Shown here in pieces: positions 1-12,998 of a DNA stretch of 64,000 bases. The stretch's first letter is position 1. Each line of letters begins with the position of its first letter. This stretch comes from Hydnum rufescens UP504 (lineage: Eukaryota; Basidiomycota; Agaricomycetes; Cantharellales; Hydnaceae), in contig MU129013.1 in NCBI GenBank assembly GCA_014904985.1, positions 1-64,000 on the forward strand, written 5' to 3'. Below the pieces are notes generated by a model that saw only the letters and a list, made by a program, of their open reading frames with translations, made no database searches and had not been told where the DNA came from. Both the position numbers and the translations under genes were made by a program.

Positions 1-2376
1 GTACACCCCACGCCTTCGACCTACTCTTGGTGGTGGACTTGCCTCAACTTCGGAATGCTTCATCAAGGCTTCGGGGGATCTTGGGTCAAACCGCCATCAC
101 CAGGTTGGCTTGAGAACGCCCTCGTTTCTTTCGCGCCCCACGCGGCCCATATAGAATCCTTGCAGCGCCAATTTGCTATCCAGTACCCTAACGCAAAAAA
201 GATCTCACTCAGGGACCCGGAAAGATGGACAAACGAGGCCGATTTAACCACAAAGGGGAAAATAGCGGATATTAGCTCAGGACCAGTCTTACAGGAGGAA
301 CATCCCCAACGACCTCGACCAGTGCAGTTGCCCAATGCAAATGGTGCTGTACCTGCTCCTGCGACCGGCGCTGAGAAGAATGATGGTGAACCGCCTCGAG
401 GTCGCGAAATTAACCCCTCCAATGCAAAGCCCATCAAATCACCGACATCAAACAGTCCGCGTCGTCTTGTAATACCCCAAATCAGGAAGCTCTTCAAGTT
501 CTCTGGCCAAACTAATGAAAGGCGACCGGTGCAACTCGAGAATCCATTATCAACACCCACTCCTCCCACTCTGATGTCTCCGAAAGAGGCTTCCACCGGA
601 ATAGACCAAGCCACGTCCACTCTGCGAGGTGTTATGATTACGCCTCCTTCCGCAGATGCTTCGGGACAAGCTACCTCACCATTTTCCACCAGTCCCCCAG
701 AAACTCCCAACTTGACTGGCCGTATTGTCCGCTTAGGCCCAACACCCATGGCCACAGGCGGGTACTCCTCAGTTTGGAGAGGCAGCTTACTCCCTGCCTC
801 CTCCCCTGATGAAGCTCGCTCAAGTATTGTTCTCAATTCATAGCTCCCACACGGTGCATGTGCTAACAGCCGATGTCCTAGGTCGCTATTAAGGTCCTTC
901 GTGGTTCATACACGGATGAGGACACGCTCAAACGGAAACTTCACAAGGTAATTTCATCTAATAATTGCACCATGAATCATTCATTCACGACATGCATAGC
1001 GTCTTCACATGGAAATGCGAATATGGGGCGCAATTGCATCACGAGAACGTGGTGCGATTGTTAGGTCATACTGACGAACCCGAAGGGCCTGGCCTCGTTT
1101 CATTTTTGTACCCTCACAGTAATGTCTCAGGGTTTCTAGCAAAGAATCCAAGTGTCAATCGAGAGATTATTGTGCGTTTACATCCATATACTTTCACTCG
1201 CATACGGCATCCATCACCCACTGAGGTGGATCTTTACAGTGTGCCGATGTCGCACTGGGGTTACAATACCTGCATGAACACGTCCCTCCAATTATACATG
1301 GCGATCTGAAAGGGGTATGCTCGAATATCCCGAGTGGTGTTGCCTTACTGATCAACTGATATCCCCAGCCGAACGTGTTGATCGACGCGGAAGGAAGGGG
1401 GAGTATTTGTGATTTCGGACTGTCTATTATTCTTGATGGGCACCCTACTGGCCTATACATCATCAAACTTCGGTGGGTCACTGCGATTTCTGGCCCCTGA
1501 GCTTCTGGAAGAAAGCACTAGAACTGTGGCGACAGACATATATGCTTACGCATGCACTTGTATTGGGGTGGGATCGATTCTTCTCGCACACTGTGCTTCG
1601 TGTCTAAGTTGTAATCCTCCATCCACTGCAGATCTTGTTTGACCAGGAGCCTTATCACGAACTCTCCAGAGAGGCACACATCTTGAGTGCTATATGGAGT
1701 CATCAGCCTCCTTTTAAACCGGAAAACGAGGAGGGCACGTTTCGTTCAGTTTTGCAAGTCTTAGAACGCTGCTGGTCTCACGACCGATCGAGTCGGCCAT
1801 CAGTGGGCTTAATCATTGACACTCTGCAGCGCTGCCTGTACCGTACCTATCAGACAAACTTGGGCGTCCATCAAGGAATCGTACGTGCACTTCCTGGATA
1901 GTACTCCACTGGATTATGAATCTAGGTCATTGGTTTACAGGGCAGGCGTGTTCGATTTATGTGCGTTCCTGGGATTGAAGAAGCAAGGTTGATCTCGGTC
2001 GCCGACGGTGGACTGAGCATCGTGGTGAAGTCTTCAAGCTCATTGCACCGAGTCCCGATCTATCAGCGTTATCGATGGGAATTGATGGATGGGCGGAACC
2101 GCAAGGGTGCGCTGGGCCTTATTTTCTAACCGAAGTCAAGCCTGATAGGGTATTGGTAGATTCCGAGGATGACTTGGATGTATCTCGGCACCATAAAGCA
2201 AATCATCAGTATTCGCCTTTCACTGCTTTCACCTCCTTGACGGGAAGTTTGCATCATCATCGCAGATCCCCGCCTACGTCTCAAAATGGAAGGACTATTC
2301 TGCGAAATTCCGCCTGCTCTACTCGTTGATGGTGTCCTATGAGCCCTACAACGAATCGACTTTGGAAACGGTATAA
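1..2376 (+). pseudogene. Kinase array copy A (5'-truncated by window edge, frameshifted)
   Basis: This is a protein kinase-like gene whose first exons lie before the window. The visible order is a motif GMLHQGFGGSWVKPPSP (from about 55), a Pro/Ser-rich linker, a glycine-rich loop (about 750-780), a VAIK exon (882-945), a catalytic loop HGDLKG (about 1300-1316), CDFGLS (about 1410), an SNFGG...LAPE segment (about 1470-1505) and the C-lobe exon (about 1632-1880). After it come the C-terminal extension exons ending in a TAA at 2374. Compared with copies B-E it has an extra G near 1030, an extra C near 1452 and a further one-base shift near 2250, so the kinase frame is broken at least three times. 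The donor after the G-loop exon is also altered. It is a dead relative of copy E, or the indels are sequencing errors; three independent ones favour decay. Confidence 0.8.
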
Positions 2377-5300
2377 TGGTCACCACCAGAGTTTTCAACA
2401 GATATTGGACTGGGCCGTGATGTGCTGGAGATTAAGGTCGAGTCGCAGTGATCCTAGCCACAATCACCTGTCCTTGCGACTACTCATTTTCCGTCTTGAT
2501 CACGGGCATCATGTTGTATATGGCGGGGACAACTATGTAGATGTCAATTCTAGGCGCTTGTCGTGTACGGCTTGAGAGAGGACAAGATACCACTGTACAT
2601 GTGTATTATACTTGGACAAATATGACATTTATACTCCCAAGGGGATATTAATGCCAGTGGGAGAAATTAACCAGGCGCCACAGCGAATTTCGCAACATTG
2701 AGCGAAACAAGAATCGCGAAGACAGCGGAAAAACCAGTCATACTAATTAGACATACTCATGGCGGCTTCTTCAGTCAATTTCCGCCAGACCCTCGGGGCT
2801 CCGAATGATATATAATAACACAGGCAGGGCATTGAAGGGACGTGAATGGGGCGCACCGACTTTCTGGCTGCTCTCGGTCGTTCTCGTATACGGCCTGGGC
2901 ATGGAATCGATCAATGATTGGTCCATACCTGATCATCCTCATCCATACTTGACGGCCATTCCCCTACTCTATCAACGAGGACTCCAGGGGAATACACTCA
3001 CAGACGCTTCCGGACAGCCTAGATACGCCGGGCATCTATATGAGGCTATTTCCCTATTCCGCAGGGGGGGATCACGCGCAGTTGTTTTCTCGACACCAGA
3101 GCCCCGGTGAGTCTGAAGCAGCCTGAGCCCACTCGAAGCGGTGAGGCTTAGTGTGCCCCTGCATATGTTGTCGGTAAGGACTCGAGGCGGAGTGGAGAAA
3201 GAAACATACGTGAACCATGTGAACATGGTGAAGGTAAGATATTTTCTGGCCCACTCGACACCATTCATCCCGATTTAGAAGAAAAGAAAAGGAGCGGCAG
3301 TATCCTATCATTCAGATACAATTGAAGGCCCAGAGTTCATCGAAGAGACGTAGCTGGTGGGCCCGTGGGAAAACGAACATATGGCATATGCAGTAATTAT
3401 CTCACCTGGTTGTAGGCGCCTTCGAAGAATCCGGAGTGCGGACTTCCATCCTCCTTCGACCGGAGATTCGCCAAAATTATTATGCCGCTCAAAACTGGTA
3501 GTCCGCCCATTCGCAGCCCAGTGAGCTGTTACTATCAGTTCATACTGAGTGTAGTTGGAGCTGGGCTCCAACCTCGGCTGTTTTCGTAGTTCAGCGTGAC
3601 CCGTGACCTGTGACAGCCTGCTCGAGCTGTGAATGAGTGAATTCGTTAGCTCAGTCTGAGTCTCCGAACAACTCGAAGGCGGGCTTTGTATCGTAGCTAT
3701 GTGCAACCAATCCACTGTGTCTCGACATCACTTGACACGGCCGTGCCTCGTTGAGACCACCACTAGCGATGCTGCCTTGCGTTCCAAACGTGCTCTCCGC
3801 TTCTAGAACGGTCTCCTGACGAAATTTCGGGACTGCTTCCCACCTCTAACGCTCTGAGCTTCTGCACATTTGAAGGTCTGACCTCGGGGGATCAAGTGAT
3901 GGCTGATGCTAGTGAAGCAGCAGCTAGTACTCGACCTTGGTCGCGCCTTGCTCGTATTTCTTTCTGACGGTGTTCGTGCCAGCTGGATTCGACTCCTACT
4001 GGACTGATGTGGCTCGACTCCGATATATGCGAATGTCCCAAGGGTGCATCTTACTGACCGTGATGCTTGTGGGAGACCGGATCCACAACTAGCACGGAGC
4101 GTTTTGGTGCCATCTAAGTCAACAGCACTCATGCTATCCGAGCGCGGCAAAATCTGGAGAGGTGTTGGGGATTTTTTTTCTTCACACCCTAAATTCCATT
4201 CTCAAGATCTCACTCGTCCCGGTGCACGCCTATGTAATCACCAGCCCTTTCCCCTCGTGTTTTCGTTCCAACCCTTGTTTTGTCAGTTGGACCTTCACTC
4301 CGGAAAAGGCACGATCAGTGTTACTGGGGCTAATCACCTGGCTGACTGAAGGGCATTCCCGATAGTTATGCCGAAAATTTATCCTGGAGGGTATTCATTC
4401 AAAAGCCCTTTTCCCGAGCACCCCAAGATTTTATTGGGGCTTCGAGACCTAAGGCTTCAGCTCTCCATGACCCATCGTCATCTGCACCACATTGCAAAGC
4501 AACTTGGCTCCTCGACGGTGTTATACACAGCCAGCCCTCGCGTAGGAGATCCTTGGTCTCATGGGCTCGTGCTTAGATCCACAGGTGAGTTGCGGGTCTC
4601 CCTAGGAAGTTATAAATGAGACTCCTGCCTTCGACGGACTTCAGTTCTTTGATTTACAACCATCAGTTCATTTCGACCGTACGGATGTTCACGATGTCAT
4701 CCTTGAGAGCCGTGGGCCCTCTCCATTTTCAGGAGGATTTGTACGTGTATTCCTGATCCGCGCATACCGCATTCTCACCAGGATTTGTCGCAGTGTGGCT
4801 GGGTTTACCAAATCATCCCAACATTTCTAGAATACTGGGTGTTTTGAACGGATCGGGAGTCGTCTCTCATTGCTTTCGTGGCCCCTGAACGGCTACAAAT
4901 TCGGCTCTACCCCTAGAAAGACGAGTAAAATTCAATGCTGCTTCGCGTTCTCGAGAACCTTGTGTATTAGATCTAACCCTTCTCCCATTCCGTTCTCATT
5001 CACACCTCCCAATTGTCAGAAACCCCGGTTTGCCCATTCTGCACGCAGGACGGGTGCGTTCGCGTAAACTTGCGGCACCCATGATTGGACTTAGGGATTG
5101 ACAGCTCGTGGCGGATGCCCGCGAGATGCACGGGGTGCTATCGAGAACGGATTTATGAAGACCCAAGCCATCGAGGACGTGTCAGGAATGCGTTCCAGTT
5201 CGTGGCCCACATTTTCTCCGATGGGAGCAGCCAAGGGCAGCAACATGTTACGTGCGCACCGGCATTCTGGTTCAGCCATAAGAGATTCAGAGATCCTGAA

Positions 5301-6737
5301 AATTCTTATGGCTCCATGTCTCCGCCTGTTGGACTCGATCGTGCACTTCGGAGGGTTGCGGCACAGGCTTTGAAGGCATCGACGAGCTCCAGATCCCACG
5401 TCTCCTTGGCAATATTGTCGCGCGGTTCTTCCATGCCCTCGTATCGCTGTCTGACGAGACGCAGGACGTGACCGGGCTTGACGCACACCTCATACTGGAG
5501 TTTCCAGTCGCACAACTCATTATGCTTTAGTGTTCGTCGAACGTGTTGAGAAATAGGGATCGCATAGATGCGATCCTCGTGCCGATGGATGTACCTTGAT
5601 TTGCAACTGGCTTCCTTCATCACGCTTCTTCTCCAGCGACCTTGACAGAGTTGTTCAACCGCACCCAGCAGCATATTCCCCGATGATGGTCCCGAAGACG
5701 ACATAGTTTCCAACGAAACTTTGTCGTGGCCGAGGAAGAATGCCCAGGCCCAGTTACGGTACAGTAACGGTATATGTTGATGTATGGAGGTACGCTTCTC
5801 AAGCTTGACTCTTATTTGATGGTGTCGTGTTCGCAACTGTCCATCAGCACCAATTCTTGGGCCGGGGGCGGGTCTTCCGGGTCGCACCCCCTCACGTCCC
5901 GGTAGGCCATTTTTTTTTCTTAATACACAGGTTGTGCGGACCATCTCAAGAGGGTAAAATAAATTTACGGGAGTAAACCGGGGGGGACTTAGTATCTGTG
6001 AGCCTCGTTTATTCTGTCGATGCAACAAATGTCCATGTCTTAGCCGTTGTATCACTTCTATACTCCAGGTTCGTCGCGGGACGATGGTTGTCCCCTTTCT
6101 CACGCCTTGGGTTTTTCATGTGCTTCACTATCATTCAGCCTACAAGAGCGTCGTTTCAGCTTTTGGATCTCACACGCTGTATGTTCTACATCCACTCTCT
6201 CCTCATTTGCTCATCGCTAAATGGGTGACGAGGACACCTGCAGCTAACATCAGAGCCCGGAGCGGCAAGGGGCTGTGTAACTCATTCTTCCTTGGTCGTC
6301 TTCTGAGTGGCAGGATGACTTGCCTCCCTAGTCCCTGAGAATGAAAAAAGGAACCACGTCCACGTGCTTGGCGAGAATGGCCGAAAGACTTGAGGTGGTG
6401 GCTGTGGGACCACCTTGACACCCAGGGCATGAGGATGTGCCCAAACTTGTAGCAATATGGCACACAGCAAGAGATGTCCACGTACATCATGTTTAGGGTC
6501 AGCCTGGGTATCTGTCCTTCGATTTGGAGCCGTTCACCATGACGGGGACGAGAAAATTGCAAGGGTGTAGGCTAATGAGTCCCTTGAAAGTTTTCGCTGA
6601 GGAGGGGTTTGAGTTGACCAGCCATGTTCAGGAAAGCATTATGCAAGCGCTGACCGAGAAGAGGAACGGATAATTGAATGGAGATCATCCGATTTGGCTA
6701 TGACTCATCTGTTGGATTTCCCACGTTTCTGATCCGG
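2377..6737. other. Type-1 spacer between kinase copies A and B
   Basis: About 4.4 kb without a convincing intact gene. It matches the spacer between copies D and E (37041-41903) along most of its length, for example 3780-4340 with 38500-39190 and 4620-6330 with 39370-41100. That shows kinase plus spacer was duplicated as one unit. The last 150 bp or so (tgagtcccttgaaagtttt and following) is also shared with the upstream regions of copies C, D and E, so the real kinase promoter is probably here. One minus-strand block (about 5309-5642) keeps a reading frame and is listed separately. Other short open frames are not conserved between the two spacer copies. Confidence 0.55.
5309..5642 (-). other. 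Conserved minus-strand reading-frame block in type-1 spacer
   Basis: On the minus strand the translation includes HRHEDRIYAIPISQHVRRT, DWKLQYEVCVKPGHV and KACAATLRSARSSPTGGDM. The paired spacer at 39797-40408 has the same block with conservative changes and a clean 3-base indel, which suggests past protein-coding constraint. I do not recognise the family. Flanking sequence on the same strand is out of frame between the two copies, so this is at best a decayed gene fragment. Chance open frame on the reverse of something else remains possible. Confidence 0.3.
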
Positions 6738-9658
6738 ATGGCAAACGGGGACAGAGCGAGGTCGCCCGTTCTCATACCTTCAAGGACAATGGCCTCACTT
6801 CCCACTGAATCTGACGCTGATACCCTTGAATCTTTTGCTGCTATCGCTGAAAGGAACCCTCCAGTCGTCTGGAAGTTTCCTGACTTCTATAGGGGGGTTA
6901 CGTCTCCTGACTCTGGGCAAGCCATCCTCAGGCCGTTGAATACGTGCAGCGCATAATAACGGAGACTTTTGGTAGGCTGCACGCATTTATATCGGGGGAT
7001 GTCCGAGAGATCGCGTGTCACCAGTACGGGGTTGGCATAGTTTATCATGACCTTGCATTCCAGGCGGCTGAATGACCTTTCAGGAATACTATCTGCTCAT
7101 GAGTGTCCACATCCAGAACCAGAGGGAACCAATTGTCTGGTTGCGGGTAGAGAGGGAGTTCTATAGCAGCCCGGGTACAATCCAATTCTCCACCGACCGC
7201 TCTAAGCTCGGGAACCACCCGACAATGACATTATGGCCACCACATTGGCTACGCTGGATTTCCGTCACGTCATAGACGTTCTCAATAATATTACTGTACC
7301 CTACTTCTCTGGCTACTCTTGGTGGTGGACTTGCATCAACTTCGGAATGCTTCATCAAGGCTTCGGGGGATCTTGGGTCAAACTGCCCTCACCAAACTGG
7401 GTCACGAGCACCCTCGGTTTTTTCGCAAAGCACGCCACCTCTATAGAATCCGCGCAGCGCCAATTTGCTATCCAGTTCCCTAACGTGAAAAATATCTCAC
7501 TCGGGGACCCAAAGAGATGGAAAAACGAGTCTGCTTCTCTGTCCCAACCAGTCGATTCAACCCTAGCAGGCACGAAACGGAAAATAGCACATATTGGCTC
7601 GGCACCAACCCTACCGGAGGAACATCTCCAACGACCTCGCCTAATGCAGTCGCATAATCCGAACGGTGCAGTACCTGCTGCTGCGACTGACGCTGGGAAG
7701 AATAGTGATAAGCCACCTCGACGTGGCGAAATCAACCGCTCCAATGTGCTTGCCTCAAAGCCTGTCAAATCCCCGACACTGCGCGATCTGCATCGTCGTT
7801 CAATATCCCGAACCAGGAAACCCTTATCTGGCCAAACCAGTGATCATGAGAGGCGACGGGTGCAACCTGCCATTCCATCCTCAAGTCCAACTCCTCCCAC
7901 TCTAATGTCTCCTAAACAAGCTTCCACGGGAATAGATACAGCCATGTCCATCCCGCAAGGTCTTGGGAATACGGCTCCTTCCACAGAACCTTTCGGGCAT
8001 AGTCCACAAGCTAGCTCATCATTTGCCAATCTCCAATCCAGGCGCCCCGAAGCTCCCAGCTTGACGGGGCGCATTGTTCGTTTGGGCTCAACACCCCTGG
8101 CCACTGGCGGGTATTCCTCAGTCTGGAGAGGCACCTTGCTCTCTGGTCCCTCCGATCACCATGATCGATCTCTTCAGGTGTTCTTCTCAATTCGTAGCTC
8201 CTGCAGGGCACGAGTGCTAATAGTCGATGCCCTAGGTCGCTATCAAGGTGCTTCGTGCTTCGTATACGGATGAGTACACGATCAAACGGAAGCTCCACAA
8301 GGTACTTGTACCTGACCATTACACCATGAATGCTTTGTTCATGATAGATGTAGCGTCTGCATGTAGAAATGCGGATATGGGCTCAATTGCGTCACGAGAA
8401 CGTGGTGAGATTGTTAGGTCATACTGAGGAACCAGAAGGGCCTGGTCTGGTTTCAATGTTGTACCCTCACGGTAATGTGTCGAGCTTTCTAGCGAAGAAC
8501 CCAAGCGTCAATCGAGAGATTATTGTGAGTTTACATCCAGATGCATCGTCTCGAATGTGGGATCCATCCCCCTCTGAGCTGGATCTTTACAGTGTGCTGA
8601 TGTCGCACTGGGATTACAATACTTGCATGAACATATGCCTCCAATTATACATGGCGATCTGAAGGGGTATGCCCAAGCGCCCCGAGTGGTGGTGCCTTGC
8701 TGATGAATTGATATGTTCAGCCGAACGTTTTGATCGACGCGGAAGGAAGAGCGAGTATTTGTGATTTTGGACTGTCTATTATTCTTGACGGGGGGCCTAC
8801 TGGCCATACCTCTTCAAACTTCGGTGGCACACTGCGATTCCTGGCTCCCGAACTTCTTGATGAAAACACTAGAACTGTGGAGACGGACATATATGCTTAT
8901 GCATGTACTTGTATTGAGGTGCGATCCGCTCCTGCCGTGTACCTAGCCTGTAATCCTCTATTCACTATAGATCTTGTTTGACCGGGAGCCCTACCACCAA
9001 CTCTCCAAAGAGGCACCCCTTATACGTGCCATATCGAATTATGAGCCTCCCTTTGAACCATCGAACGAGGAAGTCACTTTCCCTGTGTTTTGGCGAATCT
9101 TGAAGCGCTGCTGGGATCACAACCGATCGAGTCGGCCATCATTGGGCCTAATCGCCGACACTGCGCAGCGCTGCTTGTACCATTCCTATCAAACAAATTT
9201 GGGCGTCCACCAAGGAGTGGTACGTGCTCTTTCTGGATAGGGTTCCACTAGTTCATGTGCCTAGACTATCGGTTTACAGGGGAGGAGTGTTCGATTTTTT
9301 TGCCTTCCTGGCATTGAACAAGGAACGCTGATGTCGGCCGACGATGATGGGCTGAGCATCATCGTGGATTCCGGGATCTCCCTCCACCGAGTCCCGATCT
9401 ATCAGCGTTATCGCTGGGAATTAATAGATGGGAACAACGTCGAGGGTGCGTTGCGTCTTTTCTCTGACAGAAGTAAAAGCTAATCGGGTATTGGTAGGCT
9501 CAGAGGATGGCTTCGATGCTTCCTCTCTCTCAGGGAAGGATGCATCATCATCGGAGAGGCCTCCCCACGTCTCAAAATGGATGCATTACTGCGTGAAATT
9601 TCGCCTCCCCTACTCGTCGATGTTGTCCTACGAGGCCTACCACAAAGCTTCTTCGTAA
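6738..9658 (+). pseudogene. Kinase array copy B (two or more frameshifts)
   Basis: Same architecture as copy E. The leader exon starts MANGDRARSPVLIPSR (6738). The N-terminal region then runs from EYYLLMSVHIQNQ (about 7084) through GMLHQGFGGSWVKLPSP (about 7347) to a glycine-rich loop MA/LATGGYSSVWRG (about 8095-8130). VAIKVL follows at about 8237, then HENVVRLLGH, HGDLKG (about 8652-8666), CDFGLS (about 8757), LAPELL and the C-terminal extension to TAA at 9656. Relative to copy E one base is missing near 7210, splitting the N-terminal frame. Another is missing at the catalytic loop donor (ctgaaggggtatg, about 8661), which throws exon 5 out of phase. The leader also carries a shift near 6945 and lacks an AG at the expected site. 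The kinase motifs themselves are intact, so decay is recent or some indels are errors. Confidence 0.8.
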
Positions 9659-11313
9659 ACGGTATAATGGACCCTAGGTTGAGAATTGATACTGGAGCTT
9701 TTAATGGGCGTATGGGAGTGGGCCGTTCCCCCTGGAAGTCGACAGGCATTCTAGCCTCAATCTCCTTTCCTTACGACCCGCCGTCATTTTCTGGCTTATT
9801 CATGGCTGTCATGTTGTTTATGTATGTGTCTATGCGACTACAAGTGTAGATATCGATTTCGGACAGATGTACGTGTACGATTCAGACTTGGAGGAAGAAA
9901 GGATAACAGATGGGCAAGATACTTGGATAATCTACATCCCTAAGGGAAGATTAATGCGAGAAATCAACCACAGGGAATCGAAATTTCGGAACGTCGAATG
10001 AAGCCAGAATCTCGAGGGTGAGAATAAATCAGCGGCACAGAGCAGACCTTTTTGACAGACTCTTTAGTCAACTTCCGTCTTCGCGCAGATTAATTTATAT
10101 ACTGTCCGTGGAATGAAACCCTTGGGCCCCCCGAGGATATAAGAAAACGTAAACGGCATTAAAGGAACGCGAGTGGGACGCACCAGCTGTTCTCCCCCCT
10201 GGGTGCAGGATCCATCAATGATTGCTTTGTACCCGATCATTCTTCACGGTCATTCCCCCAATCCACCTCCACTCTGTCAATCGGTACCCAAGAGCAGAGC
10301 ACTCACAAAACGCCTCCCGACCCCCAGACACGCTGAAAAAACACGACGGGACTATTCCCTATTCCACGGAGGTGAATCGCCGAATTGTTTGTTGTGATTC
10401 TCGACATCAGAGTCTGAATCGGCCCACTCGATGCTGCAAGGGTTAGTGTACCAGTGCCCGCATAATATGTTGTCAGTAGTTATTCATGACCAGGTGCAGA
10501 GAAAGAGACATAGGTAGACGCAGTGAAATCCAGATAATATAGGATGCCTTCGACACCGCTCATCCTGAATTGGGAGGAAAAAAAAGAAGAGAGAAAAATA
10601 GAGTCCCCGGAGGTCACGTCATCCGGATACAACCGAAGGTGCGCGGTCCATCTAAAAGATGTAGCTGCTGGGCTTGCGGAGGAAAGGACGTATGGACTAC
10701 ATTACCTCACCCGGTTGCGGACACCTGGGAAGAATCTAGTTCCTGAAGTGCGGATTTCTGTCCTTCGAGGGGAGCTTCGCACGAAATTTCCGTGACAGCT
10801 CAAAACTGGTAGTTCACCATTTCGCCAGCCCCAATGAGCCCCGACTAAAGTAAAGATCAGTTCACCCTGAGGGGAAGTTGGAGCGGAACTACAACCTAAT
10901 CTGATTCTGAGGCCACTTTTCGAGATGCATGACAGCGACGTGGAATCCTTTGTGACCCTATGACCGAACCTACGATCTATGTAGAACGCTGTCGCAATCC
11001 CCAAACAACTCGAAAGCGGGCTTGGTGTCATACTTATCCCCAAACGATTCATTTTGCCTCGGGGCGACTTGACAGCGTCGTCTCGCACGTCATGGAGACC
11101 ACTACGATGTTTATTACCTTCATCTGCGATCTCTTTCCTTCGTCGCGCTTCTCTACTGGTCTTACGGAGTCCTTCAATCGCGGCATAGCATCCTATTCTC
11201 CAGTGACGGGCCCGAAGACGACTTGGTGTCCAATGAACCTGCACAGCGGAGGAAAACCACCCGCGGCAAATCATACAGGTACGCTATATGCGGATGTATG
11301 GAGAGACGCTTCT
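9659..11313. other. Type-2 spacer downstream of kinase copy B
   Basis: This 1.65-kb stretch has no supported gene. It aligns with the region downstream of kinase C (31794-33450), including the segment gcattaaaggaacgcgagtgg, the purine-rich run near 10565-10600 and the block cccgaagacgac at 11210. Parts near 11150-11280 are also distantly similar to the type-1 spacer near 5630-5760, so the two spacer types share an older origin. Minus-strand open frames here (about 10702-11274) are not maintained in the C-D spacer. Confidence 0.5.
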
Positions 11314-12797
11314 CGACCTTGGCTCTTACTTGACGGTCTCGTCAGTTCGTGATGGTTCCTTAGCACCAGCATAACCCTGTTCTTAAATCGGAAATATGTC
11401 TTCCAAGCCAAGTTCCCTCGCATCCTGGCGCCGTTATTTTTCTTAATCCAGGTTGTGCGGACCGTATGAACAGGGCGAAATGAATTTACGAGGTGAGCAG
11501 GGTGAGGCTCGGTGTCCGCCCAGTGAGGCTCTCATTTATTTTGTCGATGCAGTAATCTAGGTAAACGTACATGATATATGCGTGTTTTGGCCGTTGTGTT
11601 ACTTCTATACTCCAGATCCACCTCGTCCTTGCGGCAGTCCAGGAAACTGTAGGACGCTGGAATCCTATGCCCATCCCATTTCATGCGCATTAAGTTTTTC
11701 CTGTACTTCACCACCATCTAGCCTACAACGGCCATCGTTTGGACTTTCGGATCTCACACAGTGTATTTTTTACATCCCCTCTCCCTTCATTTGCCCATAC
11801 CTAAATAGGTGGCGAAGGCACCTGTGGCCAACATCAGAACTTGGAGCGGCAAGGGGCTGCGTAACTGATTCTTTCCATGGTCATCTTCTGAGTGGAGGGA
11901 TGAGTCGCCCCCCTACTCAGGGAGAATGAAAAAGTAACCGCGTTCATGAATAGCGTCGGAAGACTTGAGGCGGATAGCTGCGGGGCCACCTCAGACCATG
12001 AAGATGTGTTCAAACTTGCAGCAATCTGCCACACAACATGAAGTTGTTGGACAATCTCCCCTTGATTATGTAATATATTGTATATATCCTGCGGATTCCG
12101 GAGATCAATCCTAGTTCCCGCTCCCGCCCCCATCCACCTGAACTCGCCCGTTCAACAGAAGTATCTGTCAGTCTGGGTATATACACTTGGATTCTGTGAA
12201 CCATTGACCATGCAGGACGGTCTTGTGAGAAAAGGGCCTCGTGCGATAGATCAAGGATGCGGAGGTACAAAACAGTGGGGTATGTACATGAAATACCTAC
12301 GTTATATATAGTAAAAGGAAGGCGGCCATAGGATAGGCCGGACAAGCGGAGAGAGGTAGATCGAGCAGCACGTGATGTACGCTGTAGTCGATAACCGCCC
12401 ATTTCAACACGGTCACGAAAACTCAAGGGCATAGGCTTAGCTTATGAGTCCCTTGAAAGTTTTCATTGAAGGGGTGAAGAGGTTTGAGTGGATCAGCGAT
12501 CCTCAGGAACAGGTCGACGGAGAAGAGATAACTTGTGCTCTTCAATGCAAGTGCCAAAAGAAACCCATGGGGGGTGTAAATAGACCATCAGGAACACACC
12601 TGGACCCAAACCCAAATGTTAGTCATTGTCCCTCGGTCTTGAGAACAATCCATCGAAGCAAATCTTAGGCTTCATTTTTATAAGTCGAGGATTCTCTGGT
12701 GATTTGAGTATGGTGACCTGCTAATGATGAACAAACACTATCTGGCCATGTGGTTTCAGCACGGATCTCCTTTTGAATATCCCCGACTCTTACATTT
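11314..12797. repeat. Block X, copy 1 (near-identical to 25897-27382)
   Basis: About 1.48 kb that recurs at 25897-27382 with about a dozen differences, nearly all transitions plus one or two single-base indels. A more diverged version lies upstream of kinase D (about 33460-34500). It is therefore the ordinary upstream/spacer sequence of a kinase unit that has been copied a second time very recently. Relative to the 34190-34270 version, X carries two extra insertions, one of about 90 bp (12051-12142, a dispersed repeat) and one of about 200 bp (about 12210-12410). No conserved coding frame was seen. Confidence 0.75.
12051..12142. repeat. Short dispersed repeat, about 92 bp
   Basis: The stretch from acaatctccccttgattatg to catccacctga is found here, in the duplicate X block at 26634-26725, and in an unrelated spacer context at 38106-38199 with about 90% identity. 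The corresponding position upstream of kinase D (about 34190) lacks it. Presence in two different contexts suggests a small mobile or copied unit; no terminal inverted repeats or target duplication are obvious. Confidence 0.5.
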
Positions 12798-12806
12798 ATG
12801 TAAGAG
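12779..12806. repeat. Left end of block R: ATCCCCGACTCT terminus and hairpin
   Basis: The sequence ATCCCCGACTCT is followed by CTCTTACAT-TT-ATGTAAGAG, a perfect 9-bp inverted repeat with a 2-base loop. In the third copy the same terminus (27363-27374) faces its exact reverse complement AGAGTCGGGGAT at 28781-28792, just before kinase C. This suggests the terminal inverted repeats of an inserted unit. The R' copy (20630) begins exactly inside this hairpin. Confidence 0.45.
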
Positions 12807-12849
12807 AGGGTTTTAGAGGGAATTTCGTCGTCACGAGACCACTTTTGAT

Positions 12850-12998
12850 GGCCATGGCTGTGTGTCCATGGCTGTGTGTCCATGGCTGTGTGTCCATGGC
12901 TGTGCGTCCATGGCTGTGTGTCCATGGCTGTGTGTCCATGGCTGTGTGTCCATGGCTGTGTGTCCATGGCTGTGCATCTGTGGCTATGCATCCACGGC
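12850..12998. repeat. 14-bp minisatellite (GTCCATGGCTGTGT)
   Basis: Nine clean copies and two degenerate ones of a 14-bp unit. Because 14 is not a multiple of three, the translation repeats every 42 bp, giving long artificial open frames on both strands (Met-Ala-Val-Cys-Pro-Trp type on +, Met-Asp-Thr-Gln-Pro-Trp type on -). The R' copy (about 20682-20830) has a similar number with indels; the R'' copy (about 28134-28222) has only five clean units. Confidence 0.9.

Noticed and set aside
63..836. 257-codon minus-strand ORF
   Set aside because: Antisense shadow of the kinase N-terminal exon; the same shadow appears behind copies B, C and E, following the Pro/Ser-rich codons of the sense frame.
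5306..6103. 265-codon minus-strand ORF taken as a whole gene
   Set aside because: Only the part from 5309 to 5642 is kept in the paired spacer; the rest is not conserved in frame.
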